Shown here in pieces: positions 1 to 8,058 of a stretch of 64,000 bases of DNA; within the stretch, counting starts at the first letter, position 1; every line of letters begins with the position of its first letter. The position numbers were made by a program, and so were the translations under genes. The stretch covers positions 124,001-188,000 of the forward strand of contig NZ_LRUE01000015.1 in NCBI RefSeq assembly GCF_001550135.1, read 5' to 3'. The DNA comes from Pseudoalteromonas shioyasakiensis (GTDB lineage Bacteria > Pseudomonadota > Gammaproteobacteria > Enterobacterales > Alteromonadaceae). A model generated the notes under the pieces. It worked only from the letters and a program-made list of their open reading frames with translations. It searched no databases and had not been told where the DNA came from.

Positions 1-552
1 AGCATGACGAAGCGCTAAATTGTCATCCCCTATTTTACCGCGCGCTAATTTAGCCTCGCTAAGCTGGGCTTCAATTGCAGCCACATTGGCTTTGCTTGAT
101 TGATAGTTCGCATTGATAGTTTCGTACTCTTGCTCTGAAATAGAACGCTTTTTCAATAGCGACTCACCGCGTTCAAACAGCAACGTTTGCTCATGTAGCT
201 TAGCTTGAGCAGCCGCTAACTGTGCTTCTATTGCCTTCACACTACTATCTAAACGTTGGTTTTGTAGTTTTGCATCATCATATGCAAGTTCAGCTTGTTG
301 CACGGCAAGCTCAAACGGCTCATCGTTAATCTTAAACAAGGCTTGCTGTTTTTCGACGGCTTGATTATTAGTCACTAACACGTCAGTCACACGACCACTT
401 ACCTGTGGGGTCACTTGCACAACCGGATGATACACACGGGCCTGCGGTGTAACAGGCATATACAAATCGGCAATCACAAAATATAAAAATAAAACAATAA
501 AACCCGCTAAAGAGATTTTTACGTAACGGGCAAACTTTTGATCTGGTGTCAT
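1..552 (-). CDS. HlyD/EmrA-type membrane fusion protein (3' part outside window)
   Basis: Periplasmic adaptor of a multidrug efflux or secretion pump. The frame is open from the ATG at 552 to the left edge, so 184 N-terminal residues are visible and the C-terminus is missing. There is a short cytoplasmic start (MTPDQKFARYVK), one membrane segment at about residues 12-30, then the biotinyl-lipoyl half motif (VQVTPQVSGRVTDVLVTNNQ) and a long alpha-helical hairpin rich in Gln, Ala and Glu, as in the EmrA/HlyD family. It starts 4 bp after the stop of the MarR gene, so the two are almost certainly one operon. An inner-membrane transporter gene probably follows outside the window. The substrate is unknown. 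Confidence 0.85.
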   Translation of the reverse strand, partial: MTPDQKFARYVKISLAGFIVLFLYFVIADLYMPVTPQARVYHPVVQVTPQVSGRVTDVLVTNNQAVEKQQALFKINDEPFELAVQQAELAYDDAKLQNQRLDSSVKAIEAQLAAAQAKLHEQTLLFERGESLLKKRSISEQEYETINANYQSSKANVAAIEAQLSEAKLARGKIGDDNLALRHA

Positions 553-556
553 AACG

Positions 557-1033
557 TTACTTATCTCCTGAATAATGACGGATACACTGACGAGCATTCT
601 GTTCCATCTGAATTAAGCCATGCGCCATGGTATCGAGTTGCTCAGTGGTTAAATCGGCATAAAGGTGCTCTTTCACATCGGCAATAATCACCTGCAATGT
701 GTCTAACAATTGTAGACCTTGCTCAGTGAAGTACAGACGTTTACTGCGTTTATCTTCAGCGTCAGCTTTACGAGCAATAATCTCTTGTTGCTCAAGCTGC
801 TTAATAGTGCGAGTTAGTGAAGGCATTTCAATGCCTAAGCTATTTGCCAACTCTTGTTGCGTACAACCTTGGTTTAAATGAAACAGGTGCATCATCGCAG
901 TCCAGCGAGATTGAGTAAGGCCTAAAGGCTCAACCGCCAAAGTGACAGCATCGCGACATAAACGATGCACACGGCCCATACTGCCGCATAATGTTAAATC
1001 AAGAGTTTCGTGAAAAGGGGGAGTGGAAGACAT
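557..1033 (-). CDS. MarR family transcriptional regulator
   Basis: Winged-helix repressor of about 158 residues. The wHTH lies at about residues 50-110 (TQQELANSLGIEMPSLTRTI recognition region, then the wing with AEDKRSKRLYFTEQG). I chose the ATG at 1033 because GGAG lies six bases before it. The upstream in-frame ATG at 1045 has no ribosome binding site and lies inside the operator palindrome. It is first gene of an operon with the HlyD-type adaptor, so it probably represses its own pump genes and is released by a small-molecule ligand that cannot be identified from sequence. Confidence 0.88.
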   Translation of the reverse strand: MSSTPPFHETLDLTLCGSMGRVHRLCRDAVTLAVEPLGLTQSRWTAMMHLFHLNQGCTQQELANSLGIEMPSLTRTIKQLEQQEIIARKADAEDKRSKRLYFTEQGLQLLDTLQVIIADVKEHLYADLTTEQLDTMAHGLIQMEQNARQCIRHYSGDK

Positions 1034-1044
1034 GATGCGCTCCA

Positions 1045-1092
1045 TTTACTTAGCATGCTAACTATCTTAATATAGTTAGCATGCTAAGTAAA
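1045..1092. promoter_or_regulatory. Operator of the marR-hlyD operon: 21-bp perfect inverted repeat
   Basis: The left arm (1045-1065) and right arm (1072-1092) are perfect reverse complements over 21 bp around a 6-bp spacer. Each arm contains the 12-bp palindrome TTAGCATGCTAA (1050-1061 and 1076-1087), so two symmetrical MarR dimer sites sit 26 bp centre to centre, on the same helix face or nearly so. The element lies just upstream of the MarR start. Autoregulation is inferred from position. Confidence 0.75.
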
Positions 1093-1168
1093 TATTGGTG
1101 CAATTAATAAAATAGATAGCTGCGTTCGATAAAAGCGAACAACAGCAAAAGTTATCTGATAGATAACA

Positions 1169-1645
1169 CTATTTAGCAATTAACTCCTTGATATGGCTTT
1201 CATAGAGGTCTAATTTATCAGCAACAAATCCTGTGTGTTGGAATCGTACTATGCCTTCTTTATCAATTAAAAAGCTGCTCGGCATCCCTTTAAGTTGGTA
1301 TTGCCTGCCAATAACAGCGTCTGGGTCATAAATAATATTAAAGTTCACTGCAAACTCAGCTAAAAATGCATCGGCATCACCGCGCTCAACATCAATATTT
1401 ACAGCTATCACTTCAAGCCCTTGCTGTTGATACTTGCTCTGCATCGCTATAAACCAAGGAAACGAGCGTCGGCACGGGCTGCACCAAGATGCCCAAAAAT
1501 CGAGTAACACGACTTGCCCTTTGTATTGATTTAATAGTTTAGACAACTGCTGCTGACTTGCAGCTAAAGGTGGGGGAGAAGGGGGCTCTGCCATAGCAGC
1601 AGAGCTGGTAAATAAAAGACATGCAATTAAGGCGTATTTGATCAT
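1169..1645 (-). CDS. Secreted TlpA/ResA-type thiol-disulfide oxidoreductase
   Basis: 158-residue thioredoxin-fold protein with a signal peptide (MIKYALIACLLFTSSAAMA) and a WCSPC active site at about residues 54-58. The later motif GMPSSFLIDKEG carries the cis-proline region of the TlpA family. It probably reduces or isomerises disulfides in the periplasm. Its ATG overlaps the stop of the spermidine-synthase-like gene by 4 bp, so the two are translationally coupled. The partner substrate is not evident. It is not clearly a DsbE, since no cytochrome c maturation genes are nearby. Confidence 0.85.
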   Translation of the reverse strand: MIKYALIACLLFTSSAAMAEPPSPPPLAASQQQLSKLLNQYKGQVVLLDFWASWCSPCRRSFPWFIAMQSKYQQQGLEVIAVNIDVERGDADAFLAEFAVNFNIIYDPDAVIGRQYQLKGMPSSFLIDKEGIVRFQHTGFVADKLDLYESHIKELIAK

Positions 1646-2532
1646 TGATAATTTAATAAATTCGCTGGTGAATATTGGTCAGTGAGCACCTTGGTATCCG
1701 CTGGCCAATCTTGATTACCCTTAGTATAAAACAAATGCTCGCTGAGTAACTGCAAATCAACATCGTAAGGGGTTAGCTTATTTGCGAGTTTGTTGACGCG
1801 TTCGGCTAACTGTTGCTGGCTAGGCATAGTCTCGAAGCCAGCTAAAATAATGCGATTAGAGTTTTCATCGGTCACAACATTAACAAAGTCACCAAACACA
1901 TCGAAGTAAGTTGCCGACTCATGCTGGTACAATTTACTCGATGAAAAAGTATTTGCAGCGACAATTCCGCCATCAGCCAAAACACTTTTTACTTCCGCAA
2001 AAAACTCCTTAGTGAGGAGGTGCTCAGGGATATAATCGCCGTTAAAGGCATCAAGAATAATCCAATCGTACTTTTGTTTTTTAAGTGCGGCACGTTTAAT
2101 AAAAATTCGGCCATCTTGCACCTTAGACGTTACGTTATTAGTTTCTACAAAGCTAAAATAATCACGGGCAACTTTTATTACCGCGGGGTCAATTTCGACA
2201 TTTTCGATATGAGCGCTAGGGTAAAGCTCATGAATGGTATTAGAGAGTGAACCTCCTCCTAAACCTATGATCAATACATTTTTAGGATCATCAATAAATA
2301 GTAAGCTTGCGAACGTCATTTTGGTGTAATTAAACACCAGCTTTTTAGGCTCACTCTTATACATACAACTTTGCGTACTTTTACGGGTTTTTTCGTTAAA
2401 TTTTAAACACAGTAAATCGCCTGTCTTCTCCACTAAAATATTTCGATAAAGCGAGCGCTCTTTATGTATTACTTCGGCTAAGCTGCTAAAAGGCAATGTC
2501 ATGAGCAAACAAACCATTAAGACTCTAAACAT
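1642..2532 (-). CDS. Spermidine synthase-like methyltransferase-fold protein with signal peptide
   Basis: 296 residues. A cleavable signal peptide (MFRVLMVCLLMTLPFSSLAE) precedes a Rossmann core typical of spermidine synthases: VLIIGLGGGSLS (motif I), EIDPAVIKVARDYF, then WIILDAFNGDYIPEHL. A signal sequence on a SAM-binding fold is odd for polyamine synthesis. Related proteins are usually the C-terminal half of fused MFS/spermidine-synthase membrane proteins, and the preceding gene (overlapping by 16 bp) encodes exactly the N-terminal membrane half. This looks like a split version of that fusion. The substrate is unknown and true spermidine synthesis is unlikely. Confidence 0.8.
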   Translation of the reverse strand: MFRVLMVCLLMTLPFSSLAEVIHKERSLYRNILVEKTGDLLCLKFNEKTRKSTQSCMYKSEPKKLVFNYTKMTFASLLFIDDPKNVLIIGLGGGSLSNTIHELYPSAHIENVEIDPAVIKVARDYFSFVETNNVTSKVQDGRIFIKRAALKKQKYDWIILDAFNGDYIPEHLLTKEFFAEVKSVLADGGIVAANTFSSSKLYQHESATYFDVFGDFVNVVTDENSNRIILAGFETMPSQQQLAERVNKLANKLTPYDVDLQLLSEHLFYTKGNQDWPADTKVLTDQYSPANLLNYQ

Positions 2533-3143
2533 ACAGTACGCTCCTTTGTTTTTATTTGACTAACCGCAATTGCAAGCAAACCAAGCGCGCCTAATACCGC
2601 TGCAAAGGTTTTAATGATGTCGTTAACATCAAACGCTAACACCATATAAAAAGAGGTAATAATCGTACCAAGCGCACTACCTAGGGTGCTCACAAAATAC
2701 AAACCACCGGCAACCTGGCCACTTTTTTCATGATCGGTAACCAATAATCGCACTGAGTAAGGTGAGATCATACCGAGTATTGTTGTAGGAATAAAAAACA
2801 ACGCCGTTGATGCCAGCAACGAGCCGTAACGACTGTCTTCAACATGGGTGAAAATAAAGGTCATAATTGGCTCAGCAAACAATACTATTGGCACCACCAT
2901 AATACTCGCTACAAAGAAAATGAGACCATATTTAGTTAACGAAGGATTGCGGGTTGAGAGCTTACCGCCAAGTAAATAGCCGAAAGATAAGCTCAACATA
3001 AATACAGTGATAATACTGCCCCATATATGCACACTGCTACCAAAGTACGGCGCTAAAATTCGCCCGCCTAAAAGCTCAATTCCCATAATGCAAAAGCCGC
3101 TACTAAAGGCTAAAAAGTAGATAAGCGCATTGATTTTATTCAT
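2517..3143 (-). CDS. Membrane domain of a split fused-MFS/spermidine-synthase-like protein
   Basis: 208 residues with about six hydrophobic segments. The N-terminus (SSGFCIMGIELLGGRILAPY) carries the conserved motif of the fused MFS/spermidine synthase family, followed by GSIITVFMLSLSFGYLLGG. Family members usually continue into a cytoplasmic-type synthase domain. Here the protein ends after the membrane part and the synthase-like part is encoded by the next, overlapping gene. Both, with the TlpA-like gene, form a three-gene operon reading leftward. The function is unknown. Confidence 0.75.
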   Translation of the reverse strand: MNKINALIYFLAFSSGFCIMGIELLGGRILAPYFGSSVHIWGSIITVFMLSLSFGYLLGGKLSTRNPSLTKYGLIFFVASIMVVPIVLFAEPIMTFIFTHVEDSRYGSLLASTALFFIPTTILGMISPYSVRLLVTDHEKSGQVAGGLYFVSTLGSALGTIITSFYMVLAFDVNDIIKTFAAVLGALGLLAIAVSQIKTKERTVCLES

Positions 3144-3335
3144 TAAACACCCGCTGATTTTGTTGTTATTTTACCCATCTTAACCTGATGCAGATAAGGA
3201 TGCCATGACTGTTTTTTAAGCTGTAAAGGCCGTTGACAAAATATAGTCTTTTTAAAATAAATAATTAAAAAGGCTAGGTTAAAGTACATGTGCTCTGGTA
3301 TTTTACTGGGAACAAATTAAGCAAGGATAAATGCA

Positions 3336-3794
3336 ATGGATCAGCAAGTAACACACATCAATATCGACAACCCAACGACTTTATTTGGCCTCAAAGTTCG
3401 CACCAGCAATATTAATGAAATGAGTGGGGAAAGTGCCAAAATAGCGGGCCTATGGCAGCAGTTTTACACAGACATAGCGCCAAAATTAACCCCATCTAGT
3501 CAAGTTTATGGCGTGTATACTCATTATGAATCTGATGTCACAGGGGAGTTTGATGTCTTTGCGTGTACTGACATGCAAGTCACATCATCAGAGATAGAAC
3601 AAACTACACTCGCCACAGGTAACTACCTTCGCTTTAGTGGCAAAGGAGCAATGCCACAAACCGTCATCGATGTTTGGGGCCAAGTTTGGCAGTACTTTAG
3701 TAATGAACAGTGCCCTCATATTCGTGCATATAAAACTGACTATGAGTTTTATAAAAGCAGTGAAGAAGTTGAAGTATTCATTTCAGTTGAATAA
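3336..3794 (+). CDS. GyrI-like / AraC-type effector-binding domain protein
   Basis: 152-residue soluble protein without a DNA-binding domain. The pattern (LFGLKVRTSNINEMSGESAKIAGLW near the start, YGVYTHYESDVTGEFDVFACTDM in the middle, LRFSGKGAMPQTVIDVWGQVW later) matches the stand-alone SOUL-like/GyrI effector-binding fold that binds small hydrophobic ligands. The ribosome binding site AAGGA lies upstream of the ATG. It is a single gene followed by a terminator. The ligand and target are unknown. Confidence 0.75.
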   Translation: MDQQVTHINIDNPTTLFGLKVRTSNINEMSGESAKIAGLWQQFYTDIAPKLTPSSQVYGVYTHYESDVTGEFDVFACTDMQVTSSEIEQTTLATGNYLRFSGKGAMPQTVIDVWGQVWQYFSNEQCPHIRAYKTDYEFYKSSEEVEVFISVE

Positions 3795-3833
3795 CGCCAA
3801 CCCCTATTTTTAGTGTAAAGCCCCATTACAGAT

Positions 3834-3856
3834 AAAGCCGCTTATTGCGGCTTTTT
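3834..3856 (+). terminator. Rho-independent terminator
   Basis: 8-bp stem AAAGCCGC/GCGGCTTT with a 5-nt loop, followed by five T. It lies 40 bp after the effector-binding protein gene and 7 bp before the end of azoR, so it can serve the + strand gene, with a weaker A-run for the other side. Confidence 0.8.
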
Positions 3857-3862
3857 GTTTGC

Positions 3863-4525
3863 TTAATTGGCGTATCTCAGCGCTAATTGTTCTGCTTTAG
3901 CATAAGCGTTAGTCAAAGAACGTTGATGTCTTTGGTCGTTAAATTCTTGATACTCACAGGCAATTTCATCAATGTGCTCAGCACCTAAATACTTACTCAA
4001 GGTTTTAATGTGCGGCACTAAATGGCTCATACTCTCGCGTATACCACCGACCTCAAAACCAAACTCACCCGTTGAGGTAATAACCAGCAAACGTTTACCT
4101 GTTAACAATGGTTGCAAAGGAAAATCCCCCCGCTGCAAGTCAAAATCAAACGTTTTATTGATCCTAACGATTTGATCAAACCATGCTTTTAATTGCGCAG
4201 GCATGCCATAGTTATACATAGGCGTTGATATCACTATGGTATCAGCCTTAACTAATTCATTTATCAATTCATCAGATTCAGCCAGTACTTCTTTTTGCTC
4301 TAGCGTTAACTTGTTGGCTGGCGTAAACACAGCACCAATCCAAGATTGATTAATAAAGGAAGGTGGATTAATCCCAACATCACGATAAATATACTCAGCT
4401 ATAGCATTATTTTGCTGTAAATGATTTACAAATTTCTTAGCAATATTTTTAGAGATTGAATCATGATTAGGGTTTGCATTTTTAGCTGAACGCACACTAG
4501 CATCAATGTGTAGCAGAGTAGTCAT
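3863..4525 (-). CDS. azoR: FMN-dependent NADH:quinone/azo reductase (AzoR family)
   Basis: Flavodoxin-like oxidoreductase that reduces quinones and azo bonds using NADH and FMN. It is 220 residues (AzoR is usually about 200). The start MTTLLHIDASVRS is followed by the phosphate-binding loop, then STPMYNYGMPAQLKAWFDQ (FMN contact) and TSTGEFGFEVGG. I chose the ATG at 4525: GAGG lies 8 bases before it and homology starts there, while the 26 residues that an earlier ATG at 4603 would add are not family-like. The gene is divergent from a LysR-type gene that would be its regulator, but that gene is broken. Confidence 0.88.
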   Translation of the reverse strand: MTTLLHIDASVRSAKNANPNHDSISKNIAKKFVNHLQQNNAIAEYIYRDVGINPPSFINQSWIGAVFTPANKLTLEQKEVLAESDELINELVKADTIVISTPMYNYGMPAQLKAWFDQIVRINKTFDFDLQRGDFPLQPLLTGKRLLVITSTGEFGFEVGGIRESMSHLVPHIKTLSKYLGAEHIDEIACEYQEFNDQRHQRSLTNAYAKAEQLALRYAN

Positions 4526-4644
4526 AGTAAATACCTCATTAGTTAATGAGTTGGTATCATCAATAAATAAGGGATATTTAACAAACGAGTTATTATTTAC
4601 CATAAGTAAGTTATACTCACCTATAAATTTAGGTGGGTTTAACT

Positions 4645-5493
4645 ATGCACATATCATTACAAGCTTTAAAAGCCTTTGAGTCAGCTGCGAGACTAGGTAG
4701 CTTTAAAGCAGCCGCCGCTGAGCTTGCGATTACACCTACAGCGGTATCGCACCACATTGCGAACCTAGAAAGCCGCTTAAATATTGACTTATTTCATCGC
4801 GAAGTGAGAAAGATTACCTTAACTCCATCAGGCGAGTACCTGAGCCAAAACACAACTAGCGGCTTTAAGCTTATTTTTGCGGCAATAGAATAATTGAGCC
4901 AAGCACATAACCAAGTACGCATCACCACAACATCATCTCTAGCAGCCCTAAGATTAATACCCGCTTTAGATGAGCTTTATAGCGAGAAACCACATTTACA
5001 GCTTGATATATCAACCAGTGAAACTTTAGATAAGCAACTGCATACCTTGCCTGTTAGGTTAGGAAATAGTGAGGAAGTAAACAAAGCAGATATCATCAAA
5101 TATGAGCGCTTTGATATGTTTGCGGCAAACGCGCAACAAAGCGCCCCTTGGCTTGATAAACAGGTTACTTTATACACCAGCCAATGGAAAAATAATGCCC
5201 TACCAGCCCCACCATTAACGCGGTGGCTCAAAGTAAATAACCTAAGTGATTCATGTTTCAAGGTAAAAACATTCGATCAAGAGCTGTTTGGTATAAATCA
5301 GGTGCTCGCCAATAAAGGTGTGGTGTTTTGCTCAAACACCTTAGTACAACCATACCTAGATGCAGGGTTACTAACATCGTTTAATAGCCAAGATGTTGAA
5401 TCAAAACTGTGTTACTACATTCCCGAAAAGTCTCGCTTTGAAACAGCAACACATAACGTTGTGATTGAATGGCTTGAGCGGTTACTGAATTAA
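4645..5493 (+). pseudogene. LysR-type regulator interrupted by an in-frame stop
   Basis: The frame from the ATG at 4645 (ribosome site AGGTGG 8 bp before) encodes a complete LysR HTH domain (AITPTAVSHHIANLESRLNI), then meets TAA at 4891-4893. The same frame continues without further stops to 5493 and encodes the effector-binding domain (VRITTTSSLAALRLIPALDELY). Together they would be about 282 codons, normal for LysR. One C-to-T change (CAA to TAA) explains the stop. It is either a recent nonsense mutation or a sequence error. Restart at the TTG right after the stop (4894) would give only the effector domain. It would have regulated the divergent azoR. Confidence 0.78.
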
Positions 5494-5563
5494 TGATGTA
5501 CAAATAACCATCATTTAAGTTACTGTGGTTTAGTAACTTTTAGTCACCAATAAGGATGTTGTT

Positions 5564-6574
5564 GTGTATAAATTACTACTCTTTGCTAGCCTATTTCTCG
5601 CTGTTTTTTCTACCAGCGCAGCGAAAATTATCGATGATGAACACGTCACAAAAGAAACAGACTGCTTCACAGGTATCTTTGCTGACTATGATTCGTGGCA
5701 TCAATTTATTGCGCAAAAGAATAAACGCAAAGCTAAAAACGAAGAAGCATACTTAAAGCGCATTAAAGCCTTTGAAGAAACCTTTCCACAAGATATGTTC
5801 GATAACTTTAAAGCTAATTTAACCTGCCATAATTTTAAATATCAGGTCGATAATGTTGAGGTGCTTGGTTATATCATCAAACCTAAAGTCATCAAGAATA
5901 AGCTTCCAGTATTAATTTATAACCGCGGCGGTAACGGTAATTTTGGCAGTGTTTATTTTGCAGCAATGATGCGCAATTTATTTCCTTTAGCAGAGCAAGG
6001 CTTTGTGGTTATCGGCAGCCAATACCGCGGTACATTAACTAAAAATGATGATTTAGATGAGTTTGGTGGCAAAGATGTTAACGACGTACTTGCGCTTATA
6101 GATTTTATTCCTCACATAGCAGGTGCAGATGAAAGCCGCATTGGCATGTTAGGAGTAAGTAGAGGCGGTATGCAAACCCACCTTGCGATGCAACACACAA
6201 ACAAGATAAAAGCCATTGCAACCATTGCAGGGGCGACTGATTTAGTCAAAGAGCTTACGTTTAGACCTAACATGGAAAAAAACGTGTATGTGCGTCGTAT
6301 CCCCAATTATAAAGAGAACAAACAAGCAGAGCTTGAAGCACGCTCTGTGATGAACTGGGTTGATAAGCTATCACCTAAAGTGCCCATATTACTTATTCAT
6401 GGCAGTGACGATAAACGAGTATCGGTCGAAAACTCAATTCAATTTGCCAAAGCGCTAGATAAGCATCAAATACCTCATAAACTTGTGGTGTATGAAGGTG
6501 ATAACCACTTTTTAATGAACCATAAAGAACAACTTGAATCAGAGCTAGTTAATTGGTTTAACAGCTATTTGTAA
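5564..6574 (+). CDS. Secreted prolyl-oligopeptidase (S9)-like alpha/beta hydrolase
   Basis: 336 residues with a signal peptide ending near residue 20 (FSTSAA). The C-terminal half is an S9-type alpha/beta hydrolase: nucleophile motif GVSRGG with Ser199, acidic residue in IHGSDDKRV (Asp282/283) and His315 in EGDNHF. The oxyanion region NRGGNGNFG and GSQYRG are also seen. It lacks the N-terminal beta-propeller of true prolyl oligopeptidases, so it may be an esterase or small peptidase of the periplasm. The start is GTG at 5564 with AAGGA 8 bp upstream. It appears to be a single-gene unit. Confidence 0.8.
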   Translation: MYKLLLFASLFLAVFSTSAAKIIDDEHVTKETDCFTGIFADYDSWHQFIAQKNKRKAKNEEAYLKRIKAFEETFPQDMFDNFKANLTCHNFKYQVDNVEVLGYIIKPKVIKNKLPVLIYNRGGNGNFGSVYFAAMMRNLFPLAEQGFVVIGSQYRGTLTKNDDLDEFGGKDVNDVLALIDFIPHIAGADESRIGMLGVSRGGMQTHLAMQHTNKIKAIATIAGATDLVKELTFRPNMEKNVYVRRIPNYKENKQAELEARSVMNWVDKLSPKVPILLIHGSDDKRVSVENSIQFAKALDKHQIPHKLVVYEGDNHFLMNHKEQLESELVNWFNSYL

Positions 6575-6801
6575 GTTTAAAGGGTCAAAACCCTCTCTAA
6601 CGAACTAGCTAACAAAGTTTTTAAAGCCATTATGAATCAAAAGGTAAAATCTTGAATAAATTTTATCTTGATAAGATTATTATCAAGTAAGGTGTTATGG
6701 TGAGTATTTTTTAATACTATTAAATCAGGCTTTATAGACAATTACATATTATCTATCAACAAGCTAAAAGAATAAATGGGTCTCTATTAAGGAAACTAAA
6801 A

Positions 6802-7878
6802 ATGACAAGGAAATGGCTTTTTGCATTATGCTGCAGTATTTTTTCAAGCTCAGTCGTTGCGGTAACTATTGAGGATGTGAATGTAGCAATTAATGATACT
6901 TTCAATTATTTACATTCTAATAAATCTATCACAGAGATCGATGAAAAACGCCTTCAAAATAATATTGATATCCTTGAGTCAGGCTCTCGAGAAATGACAT
7001 TTTCTCCTGAAGATTTTGCAATCATACTACGCGCTCAGTTAAATGCCGCCGAAGCTATTAATAGAAAGTACAAATTTAATAACCTTCCTATCGATGTTTC
7101 TCAAGTACAAAAACTACTTAATAACTTAGATGACTTAAAAGAAGTAACTGACTCATATCTAGGTGACCTTGAATATACTGCGGGACAAATTTCAGCTCAT
7201 CAATTAGATAATTACAGCTTAGCTTATCGTTATTGGTCAACGTGTGGGGAATCAGGTCATGCTGGGTGCATGAATATATTAGCATCTAGCTACGAAAGTG
7301 GTGAATTTGTTGTGGAGCAAGATCTTGATAAAGCAGTCTATTGGCATTCCAAAACAATAAATACCGGTATACGTTGGATGTGTGCAGGACTGTTTTCAGC
7401 ACGCCGATTAGCAATCCTTAATACAATAGGCATAGAGACTCATAAATCAACATCTTTTTGGCTAGATACAGCTTCAGAACTGAGAGCAAAATTAGCAACT
7501 CATACGGATAAACCAGGTGTCTGTGATGAAGACAGTGAATATTTGCTTAACTATGTTTTACTTGGTTTTGATGATAAATGGCTCGATAAAATAGCAAAAA
7601 TAAAACTAGATTCAAAAAATATAGTTAATAATGGCCGAGAAAAGTATTTATCTCTTTTTAGTAAGGCTAAAACGATTGAAGAATTACAGCCAGCGTTAGA
7701 TATTATGTATGATGACAATAGACGCTGTATTGGCGCAGAGGAATTTGCGTTAAAAGTACGAAGAGATAGCACAGCATTGAGTCAGATTTTAAACTACGTA
7801 TCAAATTTAGACCCTGAACAATGTGCTGCAGAAAAATATACCATCAACCGCCTACACCAACAAAGTATGGCAGATTAA
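6802..7878 (+). CDS. Secreted Sel1/TPR-like repeat protein of unknown function
   Basis: 358 residues with a signal peptide (cleavage near residue 20, SSSVVA). The middle (about residues 135-190) has Sel1-like helical hairpins: ISAHQLDNYSLAYRYWSTCG followed by GHAGCMNILASSYESGEF and QDLDKAVYWHSKTINTG. The rest is helical, without a known catalytic motif, and six or more Cys suggest periplasmic disulfides. Sel1 proteins usually mediate protein contacts. No neighbour in the same orientation hints at a partner. ATG with AAGGAAA 12 bp upstream. Confidence 0.55.
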   Translation: MTRKWLFALCCSIFSSSVVAVTIEDVNVAINDTFNYLHSNKSITEIDEKRLQNNIDILESGSREMTFSPEDFAIILRAQLNAAEAINRKYKFNNLPIDVSQVQKLLNNLDDLKEVTDSYLGDLEYTAGQISAHQLDNYSLAYRYWSTCGESGHAGCMNILASSYESGEFVVEQDLDKAVYWHSKTINTGIRWMCAGLFSARRLAILNTIGIETHKSTSFWLDTASELRAKLATHTDKPGVCDEDSEYLLNYVLLGFDDKWLDKIAKIKLDSKNIVNNGREKYLSLFSKAKTIEELQPALDIMYDDNRRCIGAEEFALKVRRDSTALSQILNYVSNLDPEQCAAEKYTINRLHQQSMAD

Positions 7879-7992
7879 AAGAGAGACCATGTCACTATAG
7901 AATTACAATAGACAAAACTTTTTCCTTATCAAATTTATACATAACCCTCGTAATTTTTTCGTGTAACGGGGGTTTACAGTTTGCATAAAAAA

Positions 7993-8046
7993 ACCGCAGC
8001 TTAATGTCTAAGCTGCGGTCTTAATGTCTAAGCTGCGGTATTTTTT
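7993..8046. terminator. Terminator with a tandemly duplicated stem arm
   Basis: The stem is ACCGCAGCTTA (7993-8003) with TAAGCTGCGGT (8009-8019). A 20-bp unit (8001-8020) is repeated directly at 8021-8040 with one mismatch, adding a second copy of the right arm (8029-8039) followed by ATTTTTT. Two alternative hairpins can therefore form. It lies 13 bp before the end of the DPP-IV gene, with A-tract and T-tract on either side, so it can act in both directions. Confidence 0.75.
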
Positions 8047-8058
8047 AATAAAGCATAT

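Noticed and set aside
1642..2532. Calling this gene speE (spermidine synthase)
   Set aside because: It has a signal peptide and belongs with the membrane half of a fused family; a polyamine role is not supported by neighbours such as speD.
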